A stretch of DNA of 64,000 nt from CBDBFG01 sp965204765 (GCA_965204765.1 CBDBFG010000004.1:728893-792892), one strand, 5' to 3'; shown: positions 26,740 to 36,095, counted from the first letter of the stretch. Program-made: numbers and translations. Notes: a model not told the origin generated them from the letters alone.

Positions 26740-27687
26740 TTAATCAGTAATATTAGGTAAATTGATATCCAGTTCGATACTTAATTTTTGTACATTTGCT
26801 ATAAGATCATCAGGAATTTTTACATAATCTTTTTCAGTTGTTACTAGTTGCCAATTATGCTGTTTTGCCTCATTTATCATTTTGTTCAGTTCATGCCTGC
26901 TGTATGGATGATGATCAGCAAAAGCATAGGTTCTTTTTATGTTGCAGCCAGATTGTATTAAAGTATTAAAAAATTTATCTGGATAAGCTATACCAGAAAA
27001 TGCTAATAATTCTTGTTCTTGTAATTTCTGTAAATCTTTTTTATTAGGTATAACCTTAGCATAATGGACTAATTCTTTATTAAGTATCGCAGGCTTATAA
27101 TTTTCATCGCCAATAATAACAAAATTTACGTTTTTATTAAGCAAGTCTTTAATTGGTTGGCGTAGAGGTCCAGCAGGTATCAACAATTCATTACCAAATT
27201 GATAAAATGAATCTATTACACAAAAAATTTTATTTTTATCGATAGTGTAATTCTGTAATCCATCGTCAAGAATAATATATTCGGCTCCGTGATCACAAGC
27301 CATTTTAGCCGCTTGATATTTATTTTTAGCAATAAATACATTTGTTGTTTGTGCTAATAATAATGGCTCATCTCCTACATCTTGTGCGTTATGTTTTTGC
27401 AGGTTTACTTGTATAGGTCCTGTTAGCTTTCCTTTGTATCCTCGTGATACTATTGCTACTTTTTTATTTTTTTGTTGTATTTTTCTAGCAATAGCCTGTA
27501 CCAAAGGAGTTTTGCCAGATCCTCCACAAGTTATATTGCCAACACATATTACTTTTGCTGTTACTTTCTGAGGTGATGAGAAATTTTTTACAATTATAAA
27601 TAATAATCTGTATAACCAGGAGCAAGGTAGCATTATTAATGTAAGAACGTTAAAACTTTTTGTGAGCCAAAAATTAGGAATTTTCAT
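26740..27687 (-). CDS. lpxK: Tetraacyldisaccharide 4'-kinase
   Basis: Phosphorylates the 4' position of the tetraacylated disaccharide precursor to give lipid IVA; membrane-associated P-loop kinase. 315 residues. N-terminal membrane-anchor helix (TLIMLPCSWLYRLLFIIV), Walker A GNITCGGSGKTPLVQ near 48-62, VSRGYKG near 80, the catalytic DDGLQNY near 141-147 and AFADHHPYSRHE near 250. Start ATG at 27685-27687 overlaps the waaA stop by one base or more, so translation is coupled. All expected residues are visible. Confidence 0.95.
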   Translation of the reverse strand: MKIPNFWLTKSFNVLTLIMLPCSWLYRLLFIIVKNFSSPQKVTAKVICVGNITCGGSGKTPLVQAIARKIQQKNKKVAIVSRGYKGKLTGPIQVNLQKHNAQDVGDEPLLLAQTTNVFIAKNKYQAAKMACDHGAEYIILDDGLQNYTIDKNKIFCVIDSFYQFGNELLIPAGPLRQPIKDLLNKNVNFVIIGDENYKPAILNKELVHYAKVIPNKKDLQKLQEQELLAFSGIAYPDKFFNTLIQSGCNIKRTYAFADHHPYSRHELNKMINEAKQHNWQLVTTEKDYVKIPDDLIANVQKLSIELDINLPNITD

Positions 27688-28949
27688 TATTTAATACTAG
27701 GTTGTAAAATTTCATAAACTTTTTGATCAATATTTTTATGTACTTCTAAAAAGGTTGTGCAATTTTTAAGATAAATATTGCGTATTGTGTCATTATTTAA
27801 TAATTGTACAACTGCTTTACAAATAGTTCTTGTGTTATCGACTTTACATCCTGCATGAACCTTATCGATATCGTTAATAATTTCTGTAAAGTTGTGTGTG
27901 TATTGACCGTAAATTGGCACACAATTTTGTAACATTGGTTCAATCATGTTGTGCCCTCCTATACCTTTTATTAATGAACCACCTACAAAAGCACAATTAG
28001 CAATAGAGAAAAAAGTAGGTACCACACCCATTTTATCCACTAATAATACATCATGATTAAACTGGACTTGATCTATATCCGAGTATGTCACATATGAAAG
28101 ATTATGTGCTTTAATGTTTTGTTCTATTTCTTTACATCTTTCTGGATGTCTAGGGATTAAAATTAAACAAGCATCATGTATGTGTTTTTTGATCATTAAA
28201 TGTGATTTTAATATGAATTCTTCTTCTCCCTCGTGCGTGCTAGCTGCTACCCAAGGTTTTTTATTGCTTAGTTTGTTTTGAAAATAATTTAATATTATCT
28301 TATCAACTGCAGTTTCATAATTAGCAAACTTTAAATTACCCAGAAATTCAACATTATTTAATCCTTGCATTCTTAATTTACGCTTTAGTTTTTCAGTTTG
28401 CGTTAATACCTTATCAAAAACATGTAAAAGATTTTTAAACATATTTTTCATCATCAGCCATTTACGAAGGGATTCATTAGACATCCTCATATTAATCAAA
28501 TAAGATTTTATAGAATGTTTTTTCATCGCATAAATCAAATTAGGCCATAGTTCTGATTCGACCAGTATGCCTATATCAGGGCGCCAATGTTGAAAAAAAC
28601 GAGTAACGCATCTGTTAAAGTCCAAAGGAGCGTACTGGTGTATTACTTGAGCAGGAAAATTGCTTTTTACTATTTCCGCAGATGTTGCCGTGCTGGTCGT
28701 GATTAAAACGACCCAGTTTTTGTGTTTTTCTATGATATGGTAAACTAGCTTAAGAATTGACAAGCTTTCACCTACGCTAGCCGCATGAAACCAGATTACT
28801 TTTTTATTTGGTCTTGCAGTATTGTAGTAACCTATTTTTTCTATATATCTTGACTTATCTTCCTTTGCACGGCGGATTCTTTTAGGTAAAATCCATAAAC
28901 GATAAATCGGATAAACTAGATAAGTCAAACAAACATATATCCAATGCAT
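27687..28949 (-). CDS. waaA: Kdo transferase (3-deoxy-D-manno-octulosonic acid transferase)
   Basis: GT30 glycosyltransferase that attaches Kdo from CMP-Kdo to lipid IVA at the inner face of the membrane. 420 residues: N-terminal membrane anchor, WFHAASVGES near 50-59 with the catalytic base region, LVESELWPNLIYA near 129-141, the CMP-binding ASTHEGEEE near 229-237, IPRHPERCKEI near 258-268 and GGSLIKGIGGHNMIEPM near 315-331. Third gene of the lipid A operon, 3 bp after the DUF374 gene and overlapping lpxK. Nothing shows whether it is mono- or bifunctional. Confidence 0.96.
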   Translation of the reverse strand: MHWIYVCLTYLVYPIYRLWILPKRIRRAKEDKSRYIEKIGYYNTARPNKKVIWFHAASVGESLSILKLVYHIIEKHKNWVVLITTSTATSAEIVKSNFPAQVIHQYAPLDFNRCVTRFFQHWRPDIGILVESELWPNLIYAMKKHSIKSYLINMRMSNESLRKWLMMKNMFKNLLHVFDKVLTQTEKLKRKLRMQGLNNVEFLGNLKFANYETAVDKIILNYFQNKLSNKKPWVAASTHEGEEEFILKSHLMIKKHIHDACLILIPRHPERCKEIEQNIKAHNLSYVTYSDIDQVQFNHDVLLVDKMGVVPTFFSIANCAFVGGSLIKGIGGHNMIEPMLQNCVPIYGQYTHNFTEIINDIDKVHAGCKVDNTRTICKAVVQLLNNDTIRNIYLKNCTTFLEVHKNIDQKVYEILQPSIK

Positions 28950-28952
28950 ATT

Positions 28953-29639
28953 TTACCTCAATATGCCTTGATTAAGAAGTTGATCAGCTTTGTCTGTTAA
29001 TGCTAGCATTTCTTTTTGCAATTGTTGTTTAGTGTTTGCTAATTCCTCTGGTGATAACTTTTTTGCTACCGATACAGGTTTGCCCCACATTAAAACACCA
29101 CGTGAAAACGGCATCGGTATAATAAATTTATCCCATGATCGAGCAATTTTTCTATTATTTATAGCATAAGTCAACGGAATTATATCGCAACCAGATAATT
29201 GTGCTAATTTTATTACGCCATTAGTTATTTTTAATCTGGGTCCTCTTGGTCCATCCGGAGTAATACCCACATTTATACCTTTTTTCAATTGCGATAACAT
29301 CGCTTTAAAGGCAAATATCGCATTTTTGTTGCTTGAGCCACTAATGGTATCAATGCCACGATAGGCAATTGTACGTGAAATAATTGCTCCATCAGAATGG
29401 GGAGAAATTAACATTTTTAAATTTTGCCTTTTATCCCAGCCAAAAGCAGCCATCATCAATCTATTATGCCACAAAACACAGATAAAAGGTTTGCCTTTTT
29501 GCCAATATTTCTCTGGATAAGAAAAATTTATTTTTTTCCAAGACGAAGTCATATAAACGAATTTTATATAACAATAGGCTATGAAAGCAAAAGAATGAAT
29601 TATAAATTGGTTTTTTAGTATGTTTTTATAAAACTTCAT
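28953..29639 (-). CDS. DUF374 lysophospholipid acyltransferase-like protein
   Basis: Member of the DUF374 branch of membrane acyltransferases commonly found between msbA and waaA in alphaproteobacteria; the reaction is not well defined but is thought to concern lipid A or phospholipid acylation. 228 residues, N-terminal hydrophobic segment (IIHSFAFIAYCYIKFVYM), LWHNRLMMAAF near 57-67, ISPHSDGAII near 78-87 and the characteristic ITPDGPRGPR near 122-131. ATG at 29637-29639 overlaps the msbA TGA, a classic ATGA coupling that also shows TGA is a true stop in this organism. Confidence 0.88.
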   Translation of the reverse strand: MKFYKNILKNQFIIHSFAFIAYCYIKFVYMTSSWKKINFSYPEKYWQKGKPFICVLWHNRLMMAAFGWDKRQNLKMLISPHSDGAIISRTIAYRGIDTISGSSNKNAIFAFKAMLSQLKKGINVGITPDGPRGPRLKITNGVIKLAQLSGCDIIPLTYAINNRKIARSWDKFIIPMPFSRGVLMWGKPVSVAKKLSPEELANTKQQLQKEMLALTDKADQLLNQGILR

Positions 29640-31543
29640 TTATTGCCACTTTGTTTCTTAGTAACCAAATGATTTTTGAATTGTGCATTACAAAGGTCTT
29701 CATATTGCTTGCAATTCTTAAGTAAGTATTCATGATTACCATAATCAACTATATTGCCTTTGTCTAAAAAATATATGCTATCTGCATCTATTATGGTTGA
29801 CAGGCGGTGGGCAATAATTACTGTAGTACGACCTTGCATAAGTTTAAGCATTGCTTGGTGTACTTTTTGCTCTGATTGACTATCTAAAGCAGAAGTCGGT
29901 TCATCCATTAATAAAATTTTGCTATTTTTTAAAAAGGCTCTGGCTATGGCGATACGTTGTCTTTGTCCTCCTGATAAGGATGTACCATGTTCTCCTACTC
30001 TGGTTTTATATCCTTCAGGTAAATCGTTTATAAATTCATCTGCTGCGGCTAATTTTGCTGCATGACGAATGCTGTGTAAAGTAGCATCTTTGTTACCAAA
30101 TCTTATGTTTTCTTCAATTGTATCATCGAATAATACTATCTCTTGGCTGACTAATGCTATAGATTTCCTTAAAGATTCCAGATTAACAGATTTAATATCG
30201 TGTGAATCTATAGTGATTGATCCTTGATCAATTTCAAAAAATCTTGGGATTAAATTAACCAAGGTAGATTTTCCACCACCACTTGGACCAACCAAGGCGG
30301 TTTTTTGACCTTGTTTTAATTTCATATTTATATCATATAATACTTTATTACTGCGGTCATAGCTAAAGCTGACATTGTTAAACTCTATAGCCCCGCTATT
30401 GACTTTTAGATTTGGTAAAGATCTGTCGTTAACTATGTTTTCTTTTTGATCCATAGTGTCGAATATTCTATTTGCTGCTGCAAGCTGCTCTTGTAGATTA
30501 GCATTCAAATTAGCTAGTCTTTTTAAAGGTTCATAACTCATTAATAATGAAGCAATAAAGGTAAAAAATGCCCCTGGTGTTTGTTGGCCAGCTATTACTT
30601 GTGATCCACCGTATAGAATTACTGATGCAATTGCTATACCGCCTAACAATTCCATGATTGGATGGTTAATAGCCTTTATTTTTGTGACTTTGAATAATCG
30701 TTTGAATACACTGTTAATTACATGGAAAACTTTTTGTTGTTCATATTTTTCCATACAATAAGACTTAATTAATCTAATCCCTTGAAAACATTGGGTTAAA
30801 AGCACGGTAAGTTCTGCACTTTGTTCTTGAGCTGTATTAGAGTTTTTTCTTATCTTTTTTCCAATTTTTACCATTGGTAGGACGGCAACAGGAAAAATAA
30901 AAAATACGAAAACTGATAATTTCCAGTCTTCATCAAACATTACTAGTATAAAAAATATTAATGTTAGCAAGTCCTTACCAATACTAGAAATTGTACCGGT
31001 AATAGCATTGTTGAGTTTGTTAATATCATTGATAAATCTAGAAACTAAATCACCGCTTTTAATACGATAAAAAAACATCAAATCTGCGTTTGTGACTTTT
31101 TTGAATAATTCTTGTTGAATATCAGCCATAATTCTTTGCCCAACAAAAGTCATAAGTACTGATTCTCCGTAGCCAAATATACCTTTACATAGAAAAACTA
31201 AAAAAATACTTGCAGTAATGGGTAATAACAGATCGCCTCTTTGCTGTAAAAAAATATCATTAATAACTGGTTTTAGTAACTTAGCGGATGCGGCTGTGCT
31301 GGCTGCCACTAGCACCATACATATAAAACCAAATATTATTTTTGTTAGGTGTGGTTTGGCATATTGTATTAATCTTTTAATAAGATTAATCGTATCTATG
31401 TCTTGTGTGAATTTATTAGATAACCTGAAACCCAAAATACAATTCCTAATGATATGCCAATAATCTATACGATTCATATTACATTTTAAAGTACATTTCT
31501 TTTTTATAAGTTTGCACAATAATAACCTTATGAGAATAGGCAT
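29636..31543 (-). CDS. msbA: Lipid A/phospholipid flippase-type ABC transporter (MsbA-like)
   Basis: Half-transporter with fused membrane and ATPase domains, predicted to flip lipid A core across the inner membrane. Six helices between about residues 70 and 330, then a complete nucleotide-binding domain: Walker A VGPSGGGKSTLV near 415, Q-loop ALVSQEI, signature LSGGQRQRIAIARAF, Walker B ILLMDEPTSALD and the switch His in IIAHRLST. At 635 residues from the first ATG it is some 40-50 longer than usual; the internal ATG at about 31477 (MNRIDYW) is a likely true start. First gene of the operon msbA, DUF374, waaA, lpxK, lpxL, recJ, ychF. Divergent from uppS. The operon context supports MsbA over a drug exporter. 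Confidence 0.92.
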   Translation of the reverse strand: MPILIRLLLCKLIKKKCTLKCNMNRIDYWHIIRNCILGFRLSNKFTQDIDTINLIKRLIQYAKPHLTKIIFGFICMVLVAASTAASAKLLKPVINDIFLQQRGDLLLPITASIFLVFLCKGIFGYGESVLMTFVGQRIMADIQQELFKKVTNADLMFFYRIKSGDLVSRFINDINKLNNAITGTISSIGKDLLTLIFFILVMFDEDWKLSVFVFFIFPVAVLPMVKIGKKIRKNSNTAQEQSAELTVLLTQCFQGIRLIKSYCMEKYEQQKVFHVINSVFKRLFKVTKIKAINHPIMELLGGIAIASVILYGGSQVIAGQQTPGAFFTFIASLLMSYEPLKRLANLNANLQEQLAAANRIFDTMDQKENIVNDRSLPNLKVNSGAIEFNNVSFSYDRSNKVLYDINMKLKQGQKTALVGPSGGGKSTLVNLIPRFFEIDQGSITIDSHDIKSVNLESLRKSIALVSQEIVLFDDTIEENIRFGNKDATLHSIRHAAKLAAADEFINDLPEGYKTRVGEHGTSLSGGQRQRIAIARAFLKNSKILLMDEPTSALDSQSEQKVHQAMLKLMQGRTTVIIAHRLSTIIDADSIYFLDKGNIVDYGNHEYLLKNCKQYEDLCNAQFKNHLVTKKQSGNK

Positions 31544-31617
31544 AATATGCTATATTTACGTGACTTCTAAAGTTTTTTCTTGTACCATTTGCTCAAATTT
31601 AAGTAATTGATTTATAA

Positions 31618-32373
31618 ATGACCGATATAAGTAAGCAATTAATAGAATTTGATATAGATCAAAGCAATATGCCCAAGCATATTGCCTTAATAATGGATGG
31701 CAATGGCCGTTGGGCACAAAAACATCATCAATTAAGAATGTACGGTCATAAAAAGGGTGTTGATGCGTTAAAGGGAGTTATAGATTGTTGTTTACAAATA
31801 AAAATTCAATACCTTACAGCATGGGTCTTTTCAACCGCTAATTGGAAACGTCCTAAAGACGAAATAAATGGATTGATGAATATCATGCGCAATTTATTTC
31901 AAAAAGATCTGAAGGAATTGCATGAAAAAGGTATAAAATTAACCTTTATTGGTAACAGTAATGACGTGCCATCAGATTTACAGGAATTAATTGCTCAGGC
32001 AACAGAAATTACCAAGAATAATACGGCGCTTAATTTAGTATTGGCATTTAATTACGATGGTAGAGACGATATATTACACGCCACAAAAGTTGCAGCTAAA
32101 TTATTACAAGATAATAAGATTACAATAGATAAGCTTGATGAACATTACTTTGATTCTCTGTTAATGACAAAAGGTGTTCCAGATCCTGATCTGTTGATTA
32201 GAACCAGCGGTGTAGTCCGCTTAAGTAATTTTGCCATGTGGCAATGTGCATTTACAGAATTGGTATTTTTGAAAAAAAACTGGCCGGAATTTACCAGCCA
32301 TGATTTATTACAATGTATTAAAGATTTTCAATCTAGAGAAAGAAAATTTGGACAGATATCCTGTAAGGTATAA
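31618..32373 (+). CDS. uppS: Undecaprenyl diphosphate synthase
   Basis: Cis-prenyltransferase making the C55 carrier lipid for peptidoglycan and LPS; cytoplasmic, membrane-associated. 251 residues. HIALIMDGNGRWAQ near 21-34 holds the catalytic Asp; VFSTANWKRP and NYDGRDD follow. The late conserved segment reads RTSGVVRLSNFAMWQ where the family usually has RTSGE(Q/H)R, so the conserved Glu and its neighbour are both Val. TEL near 216-218 keeps the next conserved Glu. The change may alter diphosphate or metal handling; see findings. First of the uppS, cdsA, ampG set, with a 15-bp gap to cdsA. Confidence 0.93.
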   Translation: MTDISKQLIEFDIDQSNMPKHIALIMDGNGRWAQKHHQLRMYGHKKGVDALKGVIDCCLQIKIQYLTAWVFSTANWKRPKDEINGLMNIMRNLFQKDLKELHEKGIKLTFIGNSNDVPSDLQELIAQATEITKNNTALNLVLAFNYDGRDDILHATKVAAKLLQDNKITIDKLDEHYFDSLLMTKGVPDPDLLIRTSGVVRLSNFAMWQCAFTELVFLKKNWPEFTSHDLLQCIKDFQSRERKFGQISCKV

Positions 32374-32388
32374 AGGTACGATAATATT

Positions 32389-33084
32389 ATGAAAAAAAAT
32401 AAAATTTTAACCTTTTTTGATAAAAACTTTTTTTTGAGATCACTCACCGTTCTAGCTTTGTCGCCTGTACTGATGTGGCTTGTTGTACACAATCATTTTC
32501 TTTTAGGTTTCTTGGTAGTTTTGGCATTGCTTACGATGATTACTGAGTGGACTATGGTGGTTTTTAGATGTAATAAATCGAATGCTATGAAACTAGCATT
32601 TTTATTTACAGGTGTGTGTTATATAGTATTTGCTTCATATGCTATTTGTTTGTTACACCTTTATTCCAACCTTTTATCTTTTAGTTTATTAATCATAATT
32701 TGGAGCACTGATATAGGTGCATATTTTGTCGGTAAATTATTGGGTGGTGCCAAGTTAGCCCCCACTATTAGCCCCAATAAAACCAGATCTGGTGCGATAG
32801 GAGGGCTAATATTTGCTACAATTGCCGCATTGTTCTTATCGCATTATTTACTACACAATATTAACCTAAAGTTTGTGTTATTATTTTTATTATTTAGTGT
32901 CCTAGGGCAAATAGGAGATCTGTTCGAATCGGCTGTAAAAAGATATTTTAATATCAAAGATACTGGTAATATTTTACCAGGTCATGGTGGTGTTATTGAT
33001 CGATTAGATAGTTTATTATTTGTAGGCACTGTGATTCTCATTTTATATATCACAATTGGATTTCCAACTATTTTTAGTTTTTAA
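32389..33084 (+). CDS. cdsA: Phosphatidate cytidylyltransferase
   Basis: Makes CDP-diacylglycerol from phosphatidic acid and CTP, the branch point for all phospholipids; integral inner-membrane enzyme. 231 residues, a little shorter than the usual 265-285, with several hydrophobic helices. The C-terminal CDP-alcohol signature is complete: SAVKRYFNIKDTG...PGHGGVIDRLDS near 182-213. The ISPNKTRSGAIGG segment near 127-139 is also typical. Standard pairing with uppS. Confidence 0.95.
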   Translation: MKKNKILTFFDKNFFLRSLTVLALSPVLMWLVVHNHFLLGFLVVLALLTMITEWTMVVFRCNKSNAMKLAFLFTGVCYIVFASYAICLLHLYSNLLSFSLLIIIWSTDIGAYFVGKLLGGAKLAPTISPNKTRSGAIGGLIFATIAALFLSHYLLHNINLKFVLLFLLFSVLGQIGDLFESAVKRYFNIKDTGNILPGHGGVIDRLDSLLFVGTVILILYITIGFPTIFSF

Positions 33085-33117
33085 TATTGTTATTCCGTGA
33101 TGTAAATGCTATAGATT

Positions 33118-34470
33118 GTGGCATTGTTTTATAAAAACATAGGTATCGATTTCGGACGTTCGTTAAGATTAAACAGTTCATTACTCTTTAAAAACATCTT
33201 GTATGAATATTTTCAAAAGAAAATGGCAATCATGTTTTTACTGGGTATTTCGTGTGGATTGCCAATATGTTTGTTGGGTAGTACGTTGACAGTCTGGCTG
33301 AAGTACGAGGGTATATCTTATTCTGTTATTGGTTTGTTTGGTTTGGCAACCATTCCATCATCATTAAAATTTCTATGGGCTCCATTAATTGATCATGTTA
33401 AAATACCTTGGTTGACGCAAAAGTTAGGCCATAAACGTAGTTGGTTGCTTGTCTCACAGTTACTATTATTATCTAGCTTGGCTATTGTTTCTGAATCTTC
33501 TCCTGGTCAGAATGTATATATTACTTTTATTTTTGTAATGATTTCATCATTTGTTGCATCCATACAACATATTGTTGTGCTTGCCTATCAAGTAACTTAT
33601 CTAGACAGAGAACAGTATGGCTATGGCGAAGGTATGTGTATCCTAGGGGCCAGATTGGCTATTTTAGCATCTGGGGCTGGCGCACTTTATCTTGCTACTA
33701 TAATGCCATGGGGCACAGTTTATAAAATTATTCCTGTCTTAATTATTTTAGGTATGTTGGCTACTTTATGGGCCAATGAGCCGTATCCTTATATAAAGCC
33801 AAAATTACAGGTGCGGAATACAGAAGGAATATTTGGTAAAATTACTACAAAACTATTACGGTTCTATATTCGTCCTATACAAGATTTTACCAATAGTAAT
33901 GGCTGGAAAATAGCCATACTCTTGATGTTGTTTTATAGGGTAAATGATAATTTGATTATGCATATGTCCAGTATCTTTTACCTTGATATGGGATTTTCTA
34001 AAATTGATATAGCTAATGCTACAAAAATATTTGGTATGACTTCTATGGTTTTAGGGGGACTAATCGGTGGTGCGCTGATAAAATATTGGGGCATAAGAAA
34101 ATCTTTAATTATCAATGGCATTGCTCATGGATTGTCCTTAATAGGCTTTTTACTTGTGAATCACTATGGATCGGATATTAATTTATTGTATTTTACAGTT
34201 GCTTTGGAAAATATTACCAATGGCATGCTAATTACTGCATTTTTTTCTTTGCAAATGTCTTTGGTTAATCCTTTATATGCCGCTACGCAATTTTCGTTAT
34301 TAACTTCTTTGGCGCATTTGGGAAAGAATATTACCACTAGCTTTTCGGGGTATTTAGTAATGCAGCTTGGTTGGACGAAATTCTTGTCTATTGGTATTTT
34401 GACTATGTTTATTAGTATTATTTTAGCGATTATTCTATATAGATCGAAGGTTTCTTTTAGAATTTCTTAA
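33118..34470 (+). CDS. ampG: AmpG-family muropeptide/MFS transporter
   Basis: Major facilitator family permease that imports anhydro-muropeptides from peptidoglycan turnover; AmpG paralogues are numerous in Rickettsiales, and some may carry other substrates. 450 residues from a GTG at 33118; the internal ATG at 33223 (MAIMFLLGISCGLP) matches the usual start of the family, so the first 35 residues may not be translated. Twelve hydrophobic segments, with the family markers STLTVWLKYEGI near 54-65 and KFLWAPLIDH near 84-93. 33-bp gap after cdsA suggests co-transcription. Confidence 0.85.
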   Translation: MALFYKNIGIDFGRSLRLNSSLLFKNILYEYFQKKMAIMFLLGISCGLPICLLGSTLTVWLKYEGISYSVIGLFGLATIPSSLKFLWAPLIDHVKIPWLTQKLGHKRSWLLVSQLLLLSSLAIVSESSPGQNVYITFIFVMISSFVASIQHIVVLAYQVTYLDREQYGYGEGMCILGARLAILASGAGALYLATIMPWGTVYKIIPVLIILGMLATLWANEPYPYIKPKLQVRNTEGIFGKITTKLLRFYIRPIQDFTNSNGWKIAILLMLFYRVNDNLIMHMSSIFYLDMGFSKIDIANATKIFGMTSMVLGGLIGGALIKYWGIRKSLIINGIAHGLSLIGFLLVNHYGSDINLLYFTVALENITNGMLITAFFSLQMSLVNPLYAATQFSLLTSLAHLGKNITTSFSGYLVMQLGWTKFLSIGILTMFISIILAIILYRSKVSFRIS

Positions 34471-34566
34471 ATGACATATTGGGAAAATTAACCATTTTTT
34501 TATTTTTTTTATAGACATCGTTATATACAAGTTCTACAGTTAAATGTCTGTCATAAGGAGGTATGT

Positions 34567-34731
34567 ATGAGTATGAACAACCATCTGAAATCTTTACAGT
34601 TCAAACATTCTCGGCTAGAGCAAGAGATTGCCAATGAAAATGGAAGGCCATTGCCTAATCATACGAAAGTAAAGCACCTTAAGTTAATTAAATTAAAAAT
34701 TAAAGAATCGATAGACTCTTATTTCGCTTAA
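34567..34731 (+). CDS. DUF465 (YdcH-like) small protein
   Basis: 54-residue protein read from the ATG at 34567, preceded by a perfect AAGGAGG at 34555-34561. The sequence (NHLKSLQFKHSRLEQEI near the start, then PNHTKVKHLKLIKLKIK) matches the short two-helix pattern of the DUF465/YdcH family, which is widespread in proteobacteria and has no assigned reaction. It lies 96 bp after ampG; its own promoter is probable. Small but well supported by the ribosome-binding site and family pattern. Confidence 0.75.
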   Translation: MSMNNHLKSLQFKHSRLEQEIANENGRPLPNHTKVKHLKLIKLKIKESIDSYFA

Positions 34732-35038
34732 AGCATAGTTTTTATCACTCTATTCTCGCTTATTAGCGTTTATGATGCCAATGGGGGCTGTGATTGTTGT
34801 TGCGCAAGATATTTCCTGTTTTCAGGATAGAGAGTAGAGGTATTTTTTCTTTAATGTTGTGTTTGTGACATTAGTATTGGCTATCTGGTGAGAGTAAATC
34901 TTTTTTTGTATAACTAGCACCAGATGGTTGCATGTCTGCATGTCTTTTCTGTCCTTTATAAGAAAAAATAATCAACAACGATTACAACATGCAAAGCGCG
35001 ACTCTTCTCTTAATTCTATTTTTATATTAGTTCTTTTT
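34732..35038. other. Intergenic region with a large-loop inverted repeat
   Basis: About 307 bp without a gene between convergent genes. CTATCTGGTG (34881-34890) and CACCAGATGG (34918-34927) pair over ten positions with one G-U around a 27-base T-rich loop. This could act as a terminator for either flank or be a small RNA element. No tRNA recognised. Confidence 0.25.
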
Positions 35039-35449
35039 CTACATACCTATCATTGCCAAGATAAGCTGTGCTTCGGCAAGGTCCTGATTAGCAGCCAATG
35101 TGTATAATCTTCTAGCTTCAGGTAAATCTTTATCACCACCAAAACCATTTTTTAACATATATGCTAAGTTATTCTGTGCTTTGGCAAAACCTTGGTTTGC
35201 AGCCAGTGTGTATAGTTTTCTAGCTTCAAGTAAATCTTTCTCACCACCTAAACCATTCTCTAACATATGTGCCAAGCCATTCTGTGCTTTGGCAAAACCT
35301 TGGTTTGCTGCGAGTGTACATTCTCTTCTAATGTTAGCAAGTTTTGTTTCATCACCTAAATCATTCTCTATTCCGGCAACCGGTTGCGATATAAAAGATA
35401 TAATTAATAAAACTGCTGATAAATAACTATTTTTCATTAGATTATCCAA
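35039..35449 (-). CDS. Small secreted Sel1-repeat protein
   Basis: 136 residues from 35449, or 132 from the fifth residue (Met, 35437). Signal peptide SAVLLIISFISQPVAG, then Sel1-like repeats of 36 residues with the unit A(R/K)LYTLAANQGFAKAQNXLAXML-type pattern. Sel1 repeats are helical, TPR-like protein-binding modules, often in secreted or periplasmic proteins of intracellular bacteria. Two repeat units are almost identical in DNA (spaced 108 bp, about 35060-35180 and 35168-35290), so they arose by recent tandem duplication and unequal exchange could change the copy number. A TTGACA promoter lies about 40 bp upstream. Confidence 0.75.
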   Translation of the reverse strand: MDNLMKNSYLSAVLLIISFISQPVAGIENDLGDETKLANIRRECTLAANQGFAKAQNGLAHMLENGLGGEKDLLEARKLYTLAANQGFAKAQNNLAYMLKNGFGGDKDLPEARRLYTLAANQDLAEAQLILAMIGM

Positions 35450-35461
35450 ATTTTACTCGTC

Positions 35462-35490
35462 ATCGTAAACTAAATATAAAATCTTGTCAA
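35462..35490 (-). promoter_or_regulatory. Promoter of the Sel1-repeat gene
   Basis: Minus-strand TTGACA (35485-35490), 17-bp spacer, TACGAT (35462-35467). The extended match TTGACAAGAT is shared with the promoter of the secreted gene at 36086-36448. Confidence 0.5.
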
Positions 35491-35855
35491 GTTTTTAACA
35501 AAATCTCACTTTTAAACAATAAAAGATAGAAAATACAATACAAATTGCATAAATTTTAAGATCAGAAAAACTAAACTATGTATCACTTACCGTTTTGTGC
35601 AATATAGAGGTTGTTATAACTCTCAGGTTGTTAATAAGTATATATTTATTGATTATTTGTGCATGATTATACAGTAAAATGCAAAAATTACTGTATATTA
35701 AACGCAATAATTTACTGGTATGTACAGGTCTATTTTATATTTCTTTATAAAAAGAAATAACGCTTTATTTCTTGCTTATTCACCCTTGTGCGATGATAAT
35801 TTTATTTGAATCAGCACATTTTTGTTTTTTTGCATTGGACTAACGATATGCAATT
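35491..35855. other. Non-coding spacer between the Sel1 promoter and the tandem repeat
   Basis: About 365 bp, AT-rich, no gene or clear structure seen apart from short runs of A and T. Open frames that start here on the plus strand exist only because the adjacent 8-bp repeat has no stop codon on that strand. Confidence 0.3.
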
Positions 35856-36095
35856 CTGGTTTACTGGTTTACTGGTTTACTGGTTTACTGGTTTACTGGT
35901 TTACTGGTTTACTGGTTTACTGGTTTTACTGGTTTACTGGTTTACTGGTTTACTGGTTTACTGGTTTACTGGTTTACTGGTTTACTGGTTTACTGGTTTA
36001 CTGGTTTACTGGTTTACTGGTTTACTGGTTTACTGGTTTACTGGTTTACTGGTTTACTGGTTTACTGGTTTACTGGTTTACTGGTTTACTGGTTT
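35856..36095. repeat. 8-bp tandem repeat (CTGGTTTA), 29 copies plus a partial
   Basis: Counting by eye gives 29 full copies from 35856 to 36088 and a 7-base partial to 36095. All copies are identical except one at 35920-35928, which carries an extra T (9 bp). Because 8 is not a multiple of 3, every plus-strand frame reads the same cycling octapeptide (FTGLLVYW) with no stop, while every minus-strand frame meets TAA within 24 bases. The stop codon of the secreted protein gene at 36086-36448 lies inside its first copy. Such perfect short-unit arrays are prone to slippage and usually vary between strains. Confidence 0.95.

Noticed and set aside
35856..36095. CRISPR array
   Set aside because: The unit is 8 bp with no spacers; it is a plain tandem repeat, and no cas genes are present.
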